Assembly (NCBI GenBank): GCA_016758965.1
Contig: JAEPRB010000038.1
Location: 167,724-231,723 of the forward strand
DNA length: 64,000 nucleotides
Direction: 5' to 3'
Source of the DNA: Circinella minor
Lineage: Eukaryota; Mucoromycota; Mucoromycetes; Mucorales; Lichtheimiaceae
This document shows, in pieces, positions 10,458 through 22,926 of the stretch. The position numbers and the translations under genes are program-made. A model generated the notes under the pieces. The model did no database searches and was not told where the DNA came from. It saw nothing but the letters and a program-made list of their open reading frames with translations. How positions within the stretch are numbered: position 1 is the stretch's first letter; every line of letters starts with the position of its first letter.

Positions 10458-11268
10458 ATATATAGCATGGTGTCAACTGGTTGTCATCTTGGTGAGAATT
10501 ATTGTAATGGATTATTCCATGAAAAGTTTCAACATGTTTTTTTTTTTAAAAAAAAAGATTGAATACGTACAGCCTTGATCAACGAACAACACCGCCGCCA
10601 AGAATACTCTTCAGCATACAAACGATTCATGTGGACTCTCCCTTGTATGACATGCTTTTTCACAACAGGTAATTTTAATTGCTACCATGGTAACTAATTC
10701 TACGAAAAAAAAATATAGCGTATAATAATAGTGGAACACGTGTAGTATGTGATGATATTTGAACCACCATAGCATTAATTTCTCGTCATGATCAACACGC
10801 AAATCATTATTTGTTGTTCACGACAATTTTTTTTTCTACTGAATGTATTAGATTCCGTGTGATACCTTTCCATAATAAGAAGAAAGGAAATACAGGAGCA
10901 ACTCTTATCAAAGGATTGAGTGTACATATATTGTATTATAATCCAGATTAATGGAACACTATTACCTTTCTTTTTTCTTTTTTTTTTTTGACATATTCCT
11001 CGGAATGTTAATTTTAAAAGTTTCAGGGTCCTTTTTTTTTCTCACAAATTCAACCAATTGACAGCAAGTATATAAGCCTCCAAACTAATGAATTTGCATC
11101 AATGAATTGAAGGAATAACAAGTCACCTTCCACTTCCGAACTTTTTTTTTTCTTTTAAATTTGAAGCTTTGGCAACCAGTTGTAGAATTCTTTCCTTGCT
11201 TCCACCAAGGCACCTTTATTCCCCCCTTTTCTATTTTTTTTAATTAAAAACCTTTATTTATATAAATC
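10458..11268. other. upstream region of CTP synthase
   Basis: AT-rich sequence with several T runs of 8-10 in the last 250 bp before the ATG at 11269, typical of promoters and 5' leaders in this window. No gene was seen. Confidence 0.4.
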
Positions 11269-13074
<1,806 letters not shown>

Positions 13075-14380
13075 AATGTATATATTATATCATCTATTTT
13101 TTCTTTCTCTTTCTCTTTCTTTTTTTTGTTACACACATTTACCTTTCCAACTTTTGTATGTAATTTTGTTTTAGTTCTATTGAAAAGTTCATATAGAAAA
13201 CTTTTATCTAAAAAAAGCACTTATTCTGTTTTTTTCTTTCATCCTTTCTAACCTTTGCATTTTATTTCCCATACTTCCTTTCTTTCTTTCATTCCCCCAC
13301 TTAAACAAATTAGTTTTTTTTTTAAAAAAAAAAACAATCCTAAAAATATTATTTAATAATAATATAATAGTAATAACATCATTAATTTATAAATTATAAA
13401 TCTTCATGTGTATTTTATACAATTTTATCATCATTATTATTTTTTTATCGCTATTATAGTTAAAAAAGCAAATGAAAATAGTGATATTTAACATATATAG
13501 CTATATAATAACAAATCATTTATAAAGATATTTAACCTAAATGTTGCTTTTTTCTATGTTTGAATTCAATTTACTCATAAAAAATACCTGCTTAAAAAAA
13601 TCTATAAAAACTAAAGTCTTTTTGTTAATCCATTATTGCGGCCTTCCAGTAATATGATTTAGGTAAACTTTCCTCGATGATATCGATCTATATGATAATG
13701 CAAAATAACCTTGGTTGTTTATTTGAACTTTGATGCTACTGACCAGAAGAGATAATTCGGGTTTCTTAAGAAATCTATTACGTATTTGTGTATATTCAAG
13801 CTTCTGACATCCTACTAATAGTACGTATTGAAGGACTAATTATAACGTAAAGATTGTCAATCTATCATCGCCTGGTATTGTGCGTGGTGTACATTACGTA
13901 CCCCCAAGTACGTACGTAAATAAAGAGTATATACTAAAGTAGGTCCCCATGTTAACAACAAACAGCTACATAAATGTCAAAGGAAACCTTCATAAAAAAG
14001 GGATTGCTATAAGTCTCTGTCGGATGGACTATCTAACACTTTCAAAGCTAAAAGACATCAGATGGTCTATATCGTGAGAACTTTACTTGAAAAATATGAG
14101 TAAAATGTAATATGTAATTTCTCAGCAGAAAAAAAAGCTGTTATACTTTTTTTTTTAAAAAAAAAAACATTTTTATTATTATTATTATTATTATTCATGC
14201 TAAGATTATACAAAGTACGTAAAAAATTAAAATATGAGTGAATGAAATTGATTAATAGCTTGGGAGGGAATAGTTTTCGATAAAGAAAGAAAAAAAAAAG
14301 AAAATAATGAATTAATACTATTTGTTGAAAAAAAATGAATGAAATGAATATATATATATATATATATATCCATTATATAT
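13075..14380. other. intergenic between CTP synthase and the 14381 gene
   Basis: Convergent 3' ends lie at both sides. The sequence is AT-rich with T-rich tracts after the CTP synthase stop, a (TTA)n tract near 14171-14194 and a (TA)n tract near 14350-14368. No gene was seen. Confidence 0.5.
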
Positions 14381-16720
14381 TTACATAGGTCGACCACGTC
14401 GTTTCATGGCTTGACTTTTTTGTGTAGAAAATAACTGATACAAAGCTGCTACAATATTAGGTGATTGGATTGAATGTTCATTTGCAAAATGCTGTGCCAA
14501 AGTTTGTGGATTATCAAATTGATGGATATGAACGGGTATCTTTTTGTTGGGTCCCAATTCAACATTGATAGAAATAATGACTGGATTATCCAGACGTGAA
14601 GGAGGTGCTACTTTGGTAGGTGGAGTTATAGGTTGACCAGGTCGATAGTTCACTGGTCGTGGATTTCTTTGTCGTGTTGAATATTTAGGTCGATCTGGTC
14701 TTGAGAATCGGCTCGTTTTTTCACTACTAGATCTTCCATCACTTATTGTTTGCTGCTGTTGCTGTTGATTATAAGATGATGTATCCCAATTGTTATTATT
14801 TGTACTACTTCCCCATGTATTGGTTGAATCATTGTTATCATTCCAGTTTGGTTGCTCGTTCCATGATGATGTTGATGATTTATTGCTGAAACTATTTGTT
14901 GATGACTTTGAAGCATCTTTCCATGTATTATCCTTAGACGAAGTGTCGTTCCACGTACTAGTTGAAGAGCTATTCCATGTACCAGACGTAATATCTTTTA
15001 GTGACTTTGGTGATGAACTTGCCCGCATATTATCACCACCCTTTTTAGATTCTAATTGTTTTGATGTAACAGAAGCTTGAACAGAACCCGGGGGTGTTTG
15101 TAAACCACTGTCATTGAGTAATAATTCTGTGGAATTAGCTGGTGATGAAACTAATCGTGGTGGTGTACCAGCCGGAGAAAGTGTATCACAAGATTGCTCA
15201 TGTCTGGTATCTTTTATCGAAGTAGGTGGGGTTGGAGGAGATTCTCGTTTACCAATGACTTGTTTTGTTAGCTGTTGATGTTTCAGTGGTGGTACATCCC
15301 CTTGTTGATTATTATTGTCAATAGTTGCAACAGATGTAGTATTATATAATCTTATTTTATTATTTGTGACCTTATTATCATTGCTTTTGTCAACATTATC
15401 TTTATCATCTTTGTTTGATGTCAATGATTCAAAGGTCTTGAACCAATCCGCAGAGTCTGGCGGTTCCCATATTGGCGGTTGCTTTTTTTTGGTGGGTGTC
15501 GTAACTGGAGATGGTGTAAGCATATGACCTGATGTCCATTTGGATGCAGCCATAATATCCAACTTTTGTAATTGTTGTGGTTCCACATCTTCCACAAGCT
15601 TATCATTATCACCCTCTTTGTTCGTCTTGATATTCTCCTTGTCTTCTTTTTCGGTAATATCGGTCTGATATATATATTTGTCCAATTTAATATATTTTAT
15701 ACGGCTCTTTCCTATTCTTTCTTTTCTTTTTCTTACCTTTGTTCCATTAGCCCAGAATGGTTCATCCATCAATGGTGTATTTAACCATGGATTCGTACTA
15801 TTTCCTACTGGTGGTGTACTACGTGTTCTGTCAACAGAAGCTTTTGTAATACAAGGTGATAAATGTGATGGATTTTTGGTTGTTGTAGTACTATTAGAGG
15901 TGGTAGACGTTGGACTAGACAAAGATGATAATGAGTCTAAAATAGTATCAGTAGTGGAAGAAAAAGGTAGAATCGTTTTTTTCATCTTTGGTGAATGCAA
16001 AGTCATTGGAGGAGGTTGTTCTATCGGATGACTGAACCGTACGGGTCCTTTTTTCTTTGATTGTTGTTGAGATGACGATGATACAGCTGACGCTGCTGAC
16101 TGAGAAGATATTTCATAATTACTTGGATATTCAGTATCCCATGGCGCTGTCTGACGATAACATGCTAAAGGTACATTATTTGATTTTTCTGCTGTTATTG
16201 TGGATGATGATGATGATGATGATGATTGTGAAGTTGTTGAAACAGATGAAGATCTTGGAAATGAAGTAGAAGATGCAGTAGATGAAAAAGAAGTAAGTGA
16301 TGCTCTTCTTGTTGAAAAAGGTGATTTTGACGATGAAGATGAAAAACGCGTCGAATTTGATTTTTTATAAGACGATTCTTTTGCATATCGATCTATTTTC
16401 GGTCTTGTTCGAGTATTTTTGTCTTTATGTTGTCTTTTCTCTTCTTTTGTTTTAAAACCGGTACGTAATAATCTTTGTTGTAAAATAAGTGTTTCGTCTA
16501 CAGGTTGATAGTTTTTTCCTTGACGATGTAATCCACCACTACCTAATCCCGTTTCTGAAACTTTTGCATTCGGATCCAAAAGAGCATTCCAATCATTTTT
16601 TACATCGTTTTCTTCTTTTTGTTTTGTTACAGTTAATTCAAGTTCTTTTTTGGTTTGGTCACCCCAACTTGTAACAGCAATAGGTTCATAATCATCATCA
16701 CTTCCGCTATAATCACTCAT
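14381..16720 (-). CDS. large Ser/Thr/Asn-rich protein, unknown function
   Basis: The open frame encodes 779 residues. The N-terminus is acidic and conserved-looking (SDYSGSDDDYEPIAVTSWGD), followed by a basic region (KTKEEKRQHKDKNTRTRP) and long low-complexity tracts rich in Ser, Thr, Asn and Gln. A folded-looking segment near the C-terminus contains VIISINVELGPNKKIPVHIH and then NPQTLAQHFANEHSI, suggestive of a small ubiquitin-like or RNA-binding module, which I do not recognise. The protein ends in a basic RRGRP motif. A 72-nt segment at 15665-15736 has perfect intron signals (AAG|GTAAGA ... TATATCAG|ACC), no stop and a length divisible by three. If spliced out, the protein is 755 residues. 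No enzyme motif, signal peptide or membrane segment was seen. The start ATG gives the acidic N-terminus and is the first in frame. Confidence 0.7.
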   Translation of the reverse strand: MSDYSGSDDDYEPIAVTSWGDQTKKELELTVTKQKEENDVKNDWNALLDPNAKVSETGLGSGGLHRQGKNYQPVDETLILQQRLLRTGFKTKEEKRQHKDKNTRTRPKIDRYAKESSYKKSNSTRFSSSSSKSPFSTRRASLTSFSSTASSTSFPRSSSVSTTSQSSSSSSSSTITAEKSNNVPLACYRQTAPWDTEYPSNYEISSQSAASAVSSSSQQQSKKKGPVRFSHPIEQPPPMTLHSPKMKKTILPFSSTTDTILDSLSSLSSPTSTTSNSTTTTKNPSHLSPCITKASVDRTRSTPPVGNSTNPWLNTPLMDEPFWANGTKVRKRKERIGKSRIKYIKLDKYIYQTDITEKEDKENIKTNKEGDNDKLVEDVEPQQLQKLDIMAASKWTSGHMLTPSPVTTPTKKKQPPIWEPPDSADWFKTFESLTSNKDDKDNVDKSNDNKVTNNKIRLYNTTSVATIDNNNQQGDVPPLKHQQLTKQVIGKRESPPTPPTSIKDTRHEQSCDTLSPAGTPPRLVSSPANSTELLLNDSGLQTPPGSVQASVTSKQLESKKGGDNMRASSSPKSLKDITSGTWNSSSTSTWNDTSSKDNTWKDASKSSTNSFSNKSSTSSWNEQPNWNDNNDSTNTWGSSTNNNNWDTSSYNQQQQQQTISDGRSSSEKTSRFSRPDRPKYSTRQRNPRPVNYRPGQPITPPTKVAPPSRLDNPVIISINVELGPNKKIPVHIHQFDNPQTLAQHFANEHSIQSPNIVAALYQLFSTQKSQAMKRRGRPM

Positions 16721-17265
16721 TGGATTGTTCGTCGTCGTCTTCGTCGTACGTTTTCGATTGATATTCTTTGTTCTTTTGTGCTAAAAGAAGAAGAAATTAG
16801 AACGACATGTAGAAAAGAAAATAAAGGAAAAGTTTGACAGCGGGGACCAACAAGGGAAAGGTTGAGGACGTGAAAAAATAAAAAAAAAATAAAGCAAGTC
16901 AAGACGGAGGTGCTTTTTTTATAGTGTTAAACTTGTAGTTTTCACATATGTATGAGAAAAAAATTGTTGTTTTTCAGGGACCTGTTTTTTTTTTTTTGAT
17001 AAAAGAGTTATTTAGAAAAAAGAAAAAGGGATGGGATGGGATATGAAACTTGTTTGTGTATTACTTTGTATGTGCATTGATACTCCTGTATTATATCTGA
17101 ATAAGAATATGATTTTTAATCAAAACTTTTTTCTTTTTACGCGTAATTAAAAAAAATAGACTTTTATATATACTATTTGAAGGAAAAAAAAATTGCATAA
17201 ACATCGTTGCTTACGATCAATTTCCATTTTCCATCCCTTTGTTAAATTAACACCACGATCGTCCA
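16721..17265. other. shared divergent promoter region
   Basis: Spacer between the divergent genes at 14381-16720 and 17266-18404. It contains T and A runs but no supportable gene. Both genes must take their promoters from this 545-bp stretch. Confidence 0.45.
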
Positions 17266-18404
17266 ATGTCACACGAACCTCAAATAACGGACGACACGCC
17301 CAATGTACCAACAACAAGCACAATGGCATCACAAACACAACAACGACGATTAGTAGGTGTTTTGACTAGTGTAAACATCAAAACCGTTTCAACCGAAAAA
17401 TACCAATCAAAACTCTTGGGGGATATTTTAAAACTATACCACCGCACTAATGAGCGTTTGGATCTGATGCAAGAAGAAATTAAAGATCTTCGACAATTAT
17501 TACAAAAACACTGTCGACGATCAAAAAGGACTATACCCCTTAGTAGTTCTTCTGCTAGTGAAAGTAGTTCAGATAATGATGAATCTGATAAAGTAAAAGA
17601 AGGAGAAGTGCTACCTCCACCAGAACATATTGCCACCCAACCAGATACTAATGTTGATGAACCAATCAACAACGAGCCTAGCAACAAAAGCCCTAGCAAC
17701 GCTAGTAGCTACAGTAGCAACAACGAGGTTTATAGTGATCATGGCGATAGTGATGATGATGATTATGATAATGAAACTAATATACGGGAAGAAGATCATC
17801 GTCGATGGAAAAAAAGTCGAAAACGTCCAGTACCAACAACACCAAAAAAAAGTGGAAGACCCTCGAAAAAAGTAAAAGAACAAGAACAGCAGTTAAAAAA
17901 TACAACAATAGCAACATCACCTAGACTTTTTTATGCATTAAATCGAGATATCACGTCAGTTCTAGATATATGGCGCGAGTATACTGTTGGACTCAGTCGT
18001 CGTGAACCTCCCGTCAAATGTTTAACACATCTACATGTCACAGAATTTTTTATCAATGAACGCGAACCAATTATTACAGAAATTATCAAAATAATGGAGG
18101 AGAAGAAGAAATCAGAATTTGATGCAGTTCGTCTTTTGGATAGTCATCGACTTACTTTGAATATTGATATAAAGAATTTAGCAAAAAGAATTCGAGTACA
18201 CCGTTTAATTGATGAAGGTAAGCTTTTGTTATCAACAACTTTATTAAAATCAGTACTATTGTTTTTTCTCACACAAAAAGCCCCTTTTGTCCGTTATTAT
18301 CTATCGTTATGATCATTTTTTCACACAACAAACTTTTTTATTATTATTATTTATCAATTGATTATCTTTTAGAACGTGGTCTTACACCTTCAACCTTTAT
18401 TTAG
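17266..18404 (+). CDS. GCR1-like DNA-binding protein
   Basis: Exon 1 is 17266-18217 and exon 2 is 18373-18404, joined in phase 1 with GTAAGC and TTTTAG signals, giving 327 residues. Reading through the intron instead would give a hydrophobic tail, which argues for splicing. Residues 44-82 look like a coiled coil (LLGDILKLYHRTNERLDLMQ). Residues 95-175 are Ser/acidic-rich. A basic stretch with an AT-hook-like KKSGRPSKK lies near 194-202. Residues about 228-315 resemble the GCR1_C domain (PF12550-type): VLDIWREYTVGL, REPPVKCL, FFINEREPIITEI. In yeast Gcr1 this domain binds DNA and activates glycolytic genes, but in Mucoromycota related domains occur in many proteins of unknown role. A nuclear DNA-binding function is inferred. 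Confidence 0.75.
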
Positions 18405-18681
18405 CCAATCAAACTAACTTAACGCGACCTTACATATAACATAATATGTATGTTTAATATTTAATTGGAAAAGCCATTTATCCCTGTTTTTTAGAATTAA
18501 AGAATCGCCTTATCAATCTCCGCACTTCATCTTTTAAGAATTAAAGACATCTTTTTTTCTTTAGTACTTTTTCTTTCTTTCAACTATACATACCTTTTTT
18601 TTAAGTTACATATTACAAATTGTCATACACGACTATACATAAAAAAAAATTACTAGTAATAATAAATAGAACGATAAAAGT

Positions 18682-19844
18682 ATGGCATCCAAAGACGCAA
18701 AAAAGAAAGATCCAGTCTTTTCCCTTATTTCAGGTACCATAGCAGGTGGTGTTGAAGGCGTTATCACTTATCCAACAGAATATGTCAAGACGCAATTACA
18801 ACTTCAAGCTGGTGGTAAATTACAACCTGGAGAATACCGTTTCAAGGGACCTATTGACTGTCTTGTTACTACCTTCAAACAACGTGGTTTTTTCGCCATT
18901 TATACCGGCGTTGGGGCATTAGCTATTGGTAATGCTGCCAAAGCAGGTGTTCGTTTTTTGACTTATGATCAAATTGCCAATCAATTACGTGATAAAGATG
19001 GTAAATTGTCCGGTGTAAGAAGTTTATTAGCTGGTCTGGGTGCTGGTATGACAGAAGCTGCTCTTGTAGTAACTCCTTCAGAAACAATCAAGTAAGTATA
19101 ACGAAACAATCAGTTTATTTTGGGAGACGTGTTTATAGAAAAAAAAATAATGCGTTATTGTTATGTGAAATGTACTATGATCCAAGATTAAGATAATATA
19201 TATATATATATATATATATACTAACTGCTTTATGTATAGAACCAAATTAATTCACGACAAAAACAGCCAAACACCTAAATACAAAGGATTGATTCATGGT
19301 ACATCAACTATTATTAAAGAAGAGGGTTTCAGTGGTATCTATCGAGGTGTTGGACCTGTCATGGCACGTCAAGGTGCCAATAGTGCTGTTCGATTCAGCT
19401 GTTATTCAACATTTAGATCATGGTTACAAGAGTTTAGCGGTAAAGGACCTGATGCACCTTTACCTTCTACATATACATTCGCTGCTGGTGCCATGGCAGG
19501 TATTGTTACTGTATACACAACAATGCCTTTGGATGTAGTCAAAACACGTATGCAAGGTTTGGATGCTCGTAATTTGTACAAGAATTCTGTGGATTGTTTG
19601 ATCAAGGTTGTTAAAGCAAATGGTGTGTTCTCATTATGGAAGGGTACTACTCCAAGATTGACTCGTTTAATTGTAAGTTTCTCCTCAGAGCTTTTTTTTG
19701 TGGGGGAGGGGAGTTGATATGAAAGGCTGAGCATGATGATGAAAAACAAAAATTGACACTTTTTTAATATTATAGTTCTCGGGTGGTATTGTATTTACTA
19801 TATATGAACAAATATACAATGGTCTTACAACTTTCAAGAAATAA
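18682..19844 (+). CDS. CTP1: mitochondrial tricarboxylate (citrate) carrier
   Basis: SLC25-family carrier of the mitochondrial inner membrane, most like the citrate/tricarboxylate transporter. Three exons (18682-19091, 19240-19672, 19776-19844) give 303 residues, the normal size for the family. Three carrier repeats are visible, with signatures PTEYVKTQLQ in repeat 1, PSETIKTKLI in repeat 2 and PLDVVKTRMQ in repeat 3. The second signature is assembled only across intron 1, and the last 22 residues only across intron 2 (FSGGIVFTIYEQIYNGL), supporting the exon model. Citrate carriers exchange mitochondrial citrate for malate or another tricarboxylate and feed cytosolic acetyl-CoA for lipid synthesis. 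Substrate assignment rests on overall similarity as remembered. Intron 1 contains a (TA)n tract. Confidence 0.9.
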
Positions 19845-20259
19845 AAGAAGAAAAATATATTAAATATATATATTTATTTATATTTATATAAAAATAATAT
19901 AATATAATGATAATATGTATATGTCAGTATATGACAAATAGAATAATAATAATATTAACGATAATAATATCCTGTATCTACCAAAAAATAGAACGCGCGC
20001 TAAAGAAAAAAAAATCTAAATGATATAATACCAGTAATAAAAGAACAAATGTAAGCAAAATAATAAGGGAATTGCGGCTTTTTTTTTTCTTTTTTTTTTT
20101 TTGGTTAAAGTGGTGAGAAGTGGATAAAAATGGTATATAAATATATATAAGTATGTGTGTATATAAAGAAATGTATAAAAATAAGAGAGTAAATTATATA
20201 TGTATGAAATTATCAAGTATGGAGTGACTGTGTGTAGGAACGAGAGAGCAAACTAGTAA
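19845..20259. other. intergenic between convergent genes
   Basis: AT-rich spacer with TATA-type repeats and T runs between the 3' ends of the carrier and the PPPDE peptidase. No gene was seen. Confidence 0.5.
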
Positions 20260-22001
20260 TTAAGAATTACTGTTATTGTTATTGTTATTGTTGATGGTGT
20301 TAGTAATGGGATCATCTGGTGCGGGAGAACTTGGTCCTCTTAAAGGTCGATCTAATTCTTGTAATGATGCACTAATAGATAATTGAGTTGCGGATCGCAT
20401 TACTTCAGGTCGACAACCATCCGGCTCTTTGACAGGATTTTCAATATTATACTCATCATCTGCTAAAGGTGAGCTTGGATAAGCTAATACAACACTGTCC
20501 CCTGAAGGTCTTCTGGATGGCGTTAACGGTACAGAACTTCTTCGATTGTTGCTATTATTATTATTTTGATGGTGATAGTGATATGGATGGCGGAATTCAA
20601 ATGATGTTGAAGATTGACGTGATGTTGGACTAGATTGACTTGGATGAATATTATGATGTTGATGACGATGATTGGATACTGGACTTATGGGTCGACTTGA
20701 TGCTGTTTGTGTTGCTGTTGTAGTAGTTGAAGTGACTGAATTAAATGTATTATCACGCTGATGTTGTCGTGTACTATTGCTTGTACGTCTACTTTTTAAT
20801 GGTGTTCGTGAACTATAAGACATGGCAGGGGATACAGGTTGACTACTGCCGTTGGACGTGGGTGACTGCACCGTAGCTATTAGGAGCTATCCCGTTCAGT
20901 TTTAAATGTATAATCTTTTTTTTATTATGATTTTTTTTTTGAAGTTACCCACATACAATTTCTTTTCTACTTACTTTCTGTTTCAAATTCAGGAGGTTCA
21001 ATCCATTCATCAGGTATGACACAAGGGAACATAGTTCCTAATTTAGCAGCTCGATTGATCCAACCTGGAGGTGTTTTACCAGTTAATCGTTTGCATAATT
21101 CATCCGTAAAATGATTACAGTTTCTAAATACAAAAATATAATAGTAGAATCAAACGTTTAGTTTCACAAAAAAAAACAATTATACTATATTTTACATAAA
21201 GAATAGCAGTTAGTTACCTAGTCAAAAGATTATATGTAGTACCACCAAATTCATGAGAAATTGTCTGTAATGTTTGTCCTATTTCATCTTCTGAAAGGTC
21301 CGTATATCCCATCGAGATAGATTGTCTATATTTATTCCCATATATTTAGCTTTAGTATTTCTTGAAATATTATGTAAATCTATCATAAAATAGAAAAAGT
21401 CAAAAAAAAAAAAATAGCCTTACTTGAATATAACCCCTGGTGGACCAATTTTAGGTTCAACAGCGAAAACACCTGTCAGGTTATCGTACTCGTGACCACC
21501 GAAACAATATTCGCGACCACCTACTTCAATACCTGAATGGTATATACCTAAATTATATATTATCATATTTGTTGTTAAATTTTATTGCTTAGTTGATCTT
21601 CCTCCTTTCTTTCTTTCGTTTTATTATATAAATATATCTCTCCCTCCCTCTCCCTCTCCCCGAAATAAAAACTTACCGACACCAAGTGCGTAACCTACAT
21701 TCGTCAAAACGCTTGGTTCAAGCTTTTTGTATAAAAAAAATAGTTTATTTAGCTTTTAACTTTTTATTTATCGACAAAAAAAAATATTGAGTATCCCTTT
21801 ACCATGTCATATACATTAACATAAACTAGAGAGAGAAAATGAAAATAAACCAGCAAGGTTATACAAGATTAGTTTTTATTTCTTTATCTTTTTTTTTTAA
21901 AAAAAAAACAGTAAGTATAATTATATATTACCTTTCAATTTATCTGCATTCTGTGAATTTAAACGTGATTTCCAGAAACCATTGCAAACAGCTTCAAACA
22001 T
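20260..22001 (-). CDS. PPPDE (DeSI-like) peptidase
   Basis: Seven exons on the minus strand (21932-22001, 21803-21825, 21677-21722, 21424-21547, 21218-21325, 20975-21123, 20260-20876) give 378 residues. All six introns have GT-AG borders and keep frame. The PPPDE domain (about 24-165) begins VYVNVYDMLEPSVLTNVGYA, has the catalytic His in GIYHSGIEV (His 50) and the catalytic Cys in TRNCNHFTDEL (Cys 126), and ends PGWINRAAKLG. The family contains deSUMOylating and deubiquitinating cysteine peptidases; the exact substrate cannot be told. The last about 200 residues are a Ser/Asn/His-rich low-complexity tail with many potential phosphorylation sites, giving a longer protein than typical DeSI enzymes. 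The 23-nt second exon is notably small. The start ATG at 22001 is followed by MFEAVCNGFW. Confidence 0.88.
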
Positions 22002-22926
22002 TGGGGGAGAGCAAAAAAAAAAGTTACTTTCTCCTCTTTTAAGGAATTTTGTTAAAGTTGTAGGTTTTTTTTAAAAAAAAAGTTGTTAGTAGCGAAGAAG
22101 AAAAAAAAGGGAAAAGAGAGGAGGCGGATCTGTTTAACCAAAAATCACAGTTGGCTAATACTTCAATTCCCGATAATCTTTTTTTTCTCTCTATTATGCA
22201 AAAAGAGGTTTAGAAGAACCTGTATTTAAGATATAATAAATTTTATTTATATTATGATACAAGAAAGCGGAGTCAAGTTTCAATATACGTATTTACACAA
22301 TTTAATTAGAAGACATAACAACAGTTACCATCACTACTATGAACAGTAGATTTGAATGAGAAAGGGATTGATCCACAGTACTACATAGACTTCCTTTTTT
22401 ATTTTCCATTTTAATTATTTAATAATTTACTAAATTAGTCTGAAAAAAAATAAGCAACAACCCTGTTATGCTATTCTATTAACCTTTTTTTTTTATGTTT
22501 TGACAAAATTTATACTTTTTAATGTAAATAGAGTAGTAAACAAAATGCAACATGATGCACAAATGAGAATTATTAACTTTGCTTTCCTTTTGCCTTTGCT
22601 GTATGAAGATGTATAATAAAACTTTTTATCAAATTTGTATATTGTAACTACGCCTTCGCTAACTTTAGTGCTGACTATCACTTTTATTTTATAGAGTAAT
22701 ATACAGTAATGACATAAGCATAGCAACAGCAGTATTATTGCTCTGTTGCTTGGTTACATACATAATGCAAATACAACACATATAACTCTAAACTAATGTG
22801 ACAAATTGTCACAGTTTGGAGGAAAATAAAAAGTAATTTCATCATCAAATTAAAGTTTTTTTTATACAAAAGAACAAAAAGAAAGACAACATTTAAACTA
22901 GTCACTAAAAAAACCTATCATACTTT
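22002..22926. other. intergenic, no gene seen
   Basis: Upstream region of the PPPDE peptidase and downstream region of the HET gene at 22927. A short inverted repeat, GTGACAA-A-TTGTCAC, lies near 22798-22812 beyond the HET stop and could form a hairpin in the transcript tail. No coding region was supported. Confidence 0.45.

Noticed and set aside
22493..22726. 77-codon minus-strand frame downstream of the PPPDE peptidase
   Set aside because: No motif, biased composition, no promoter-like sequence.
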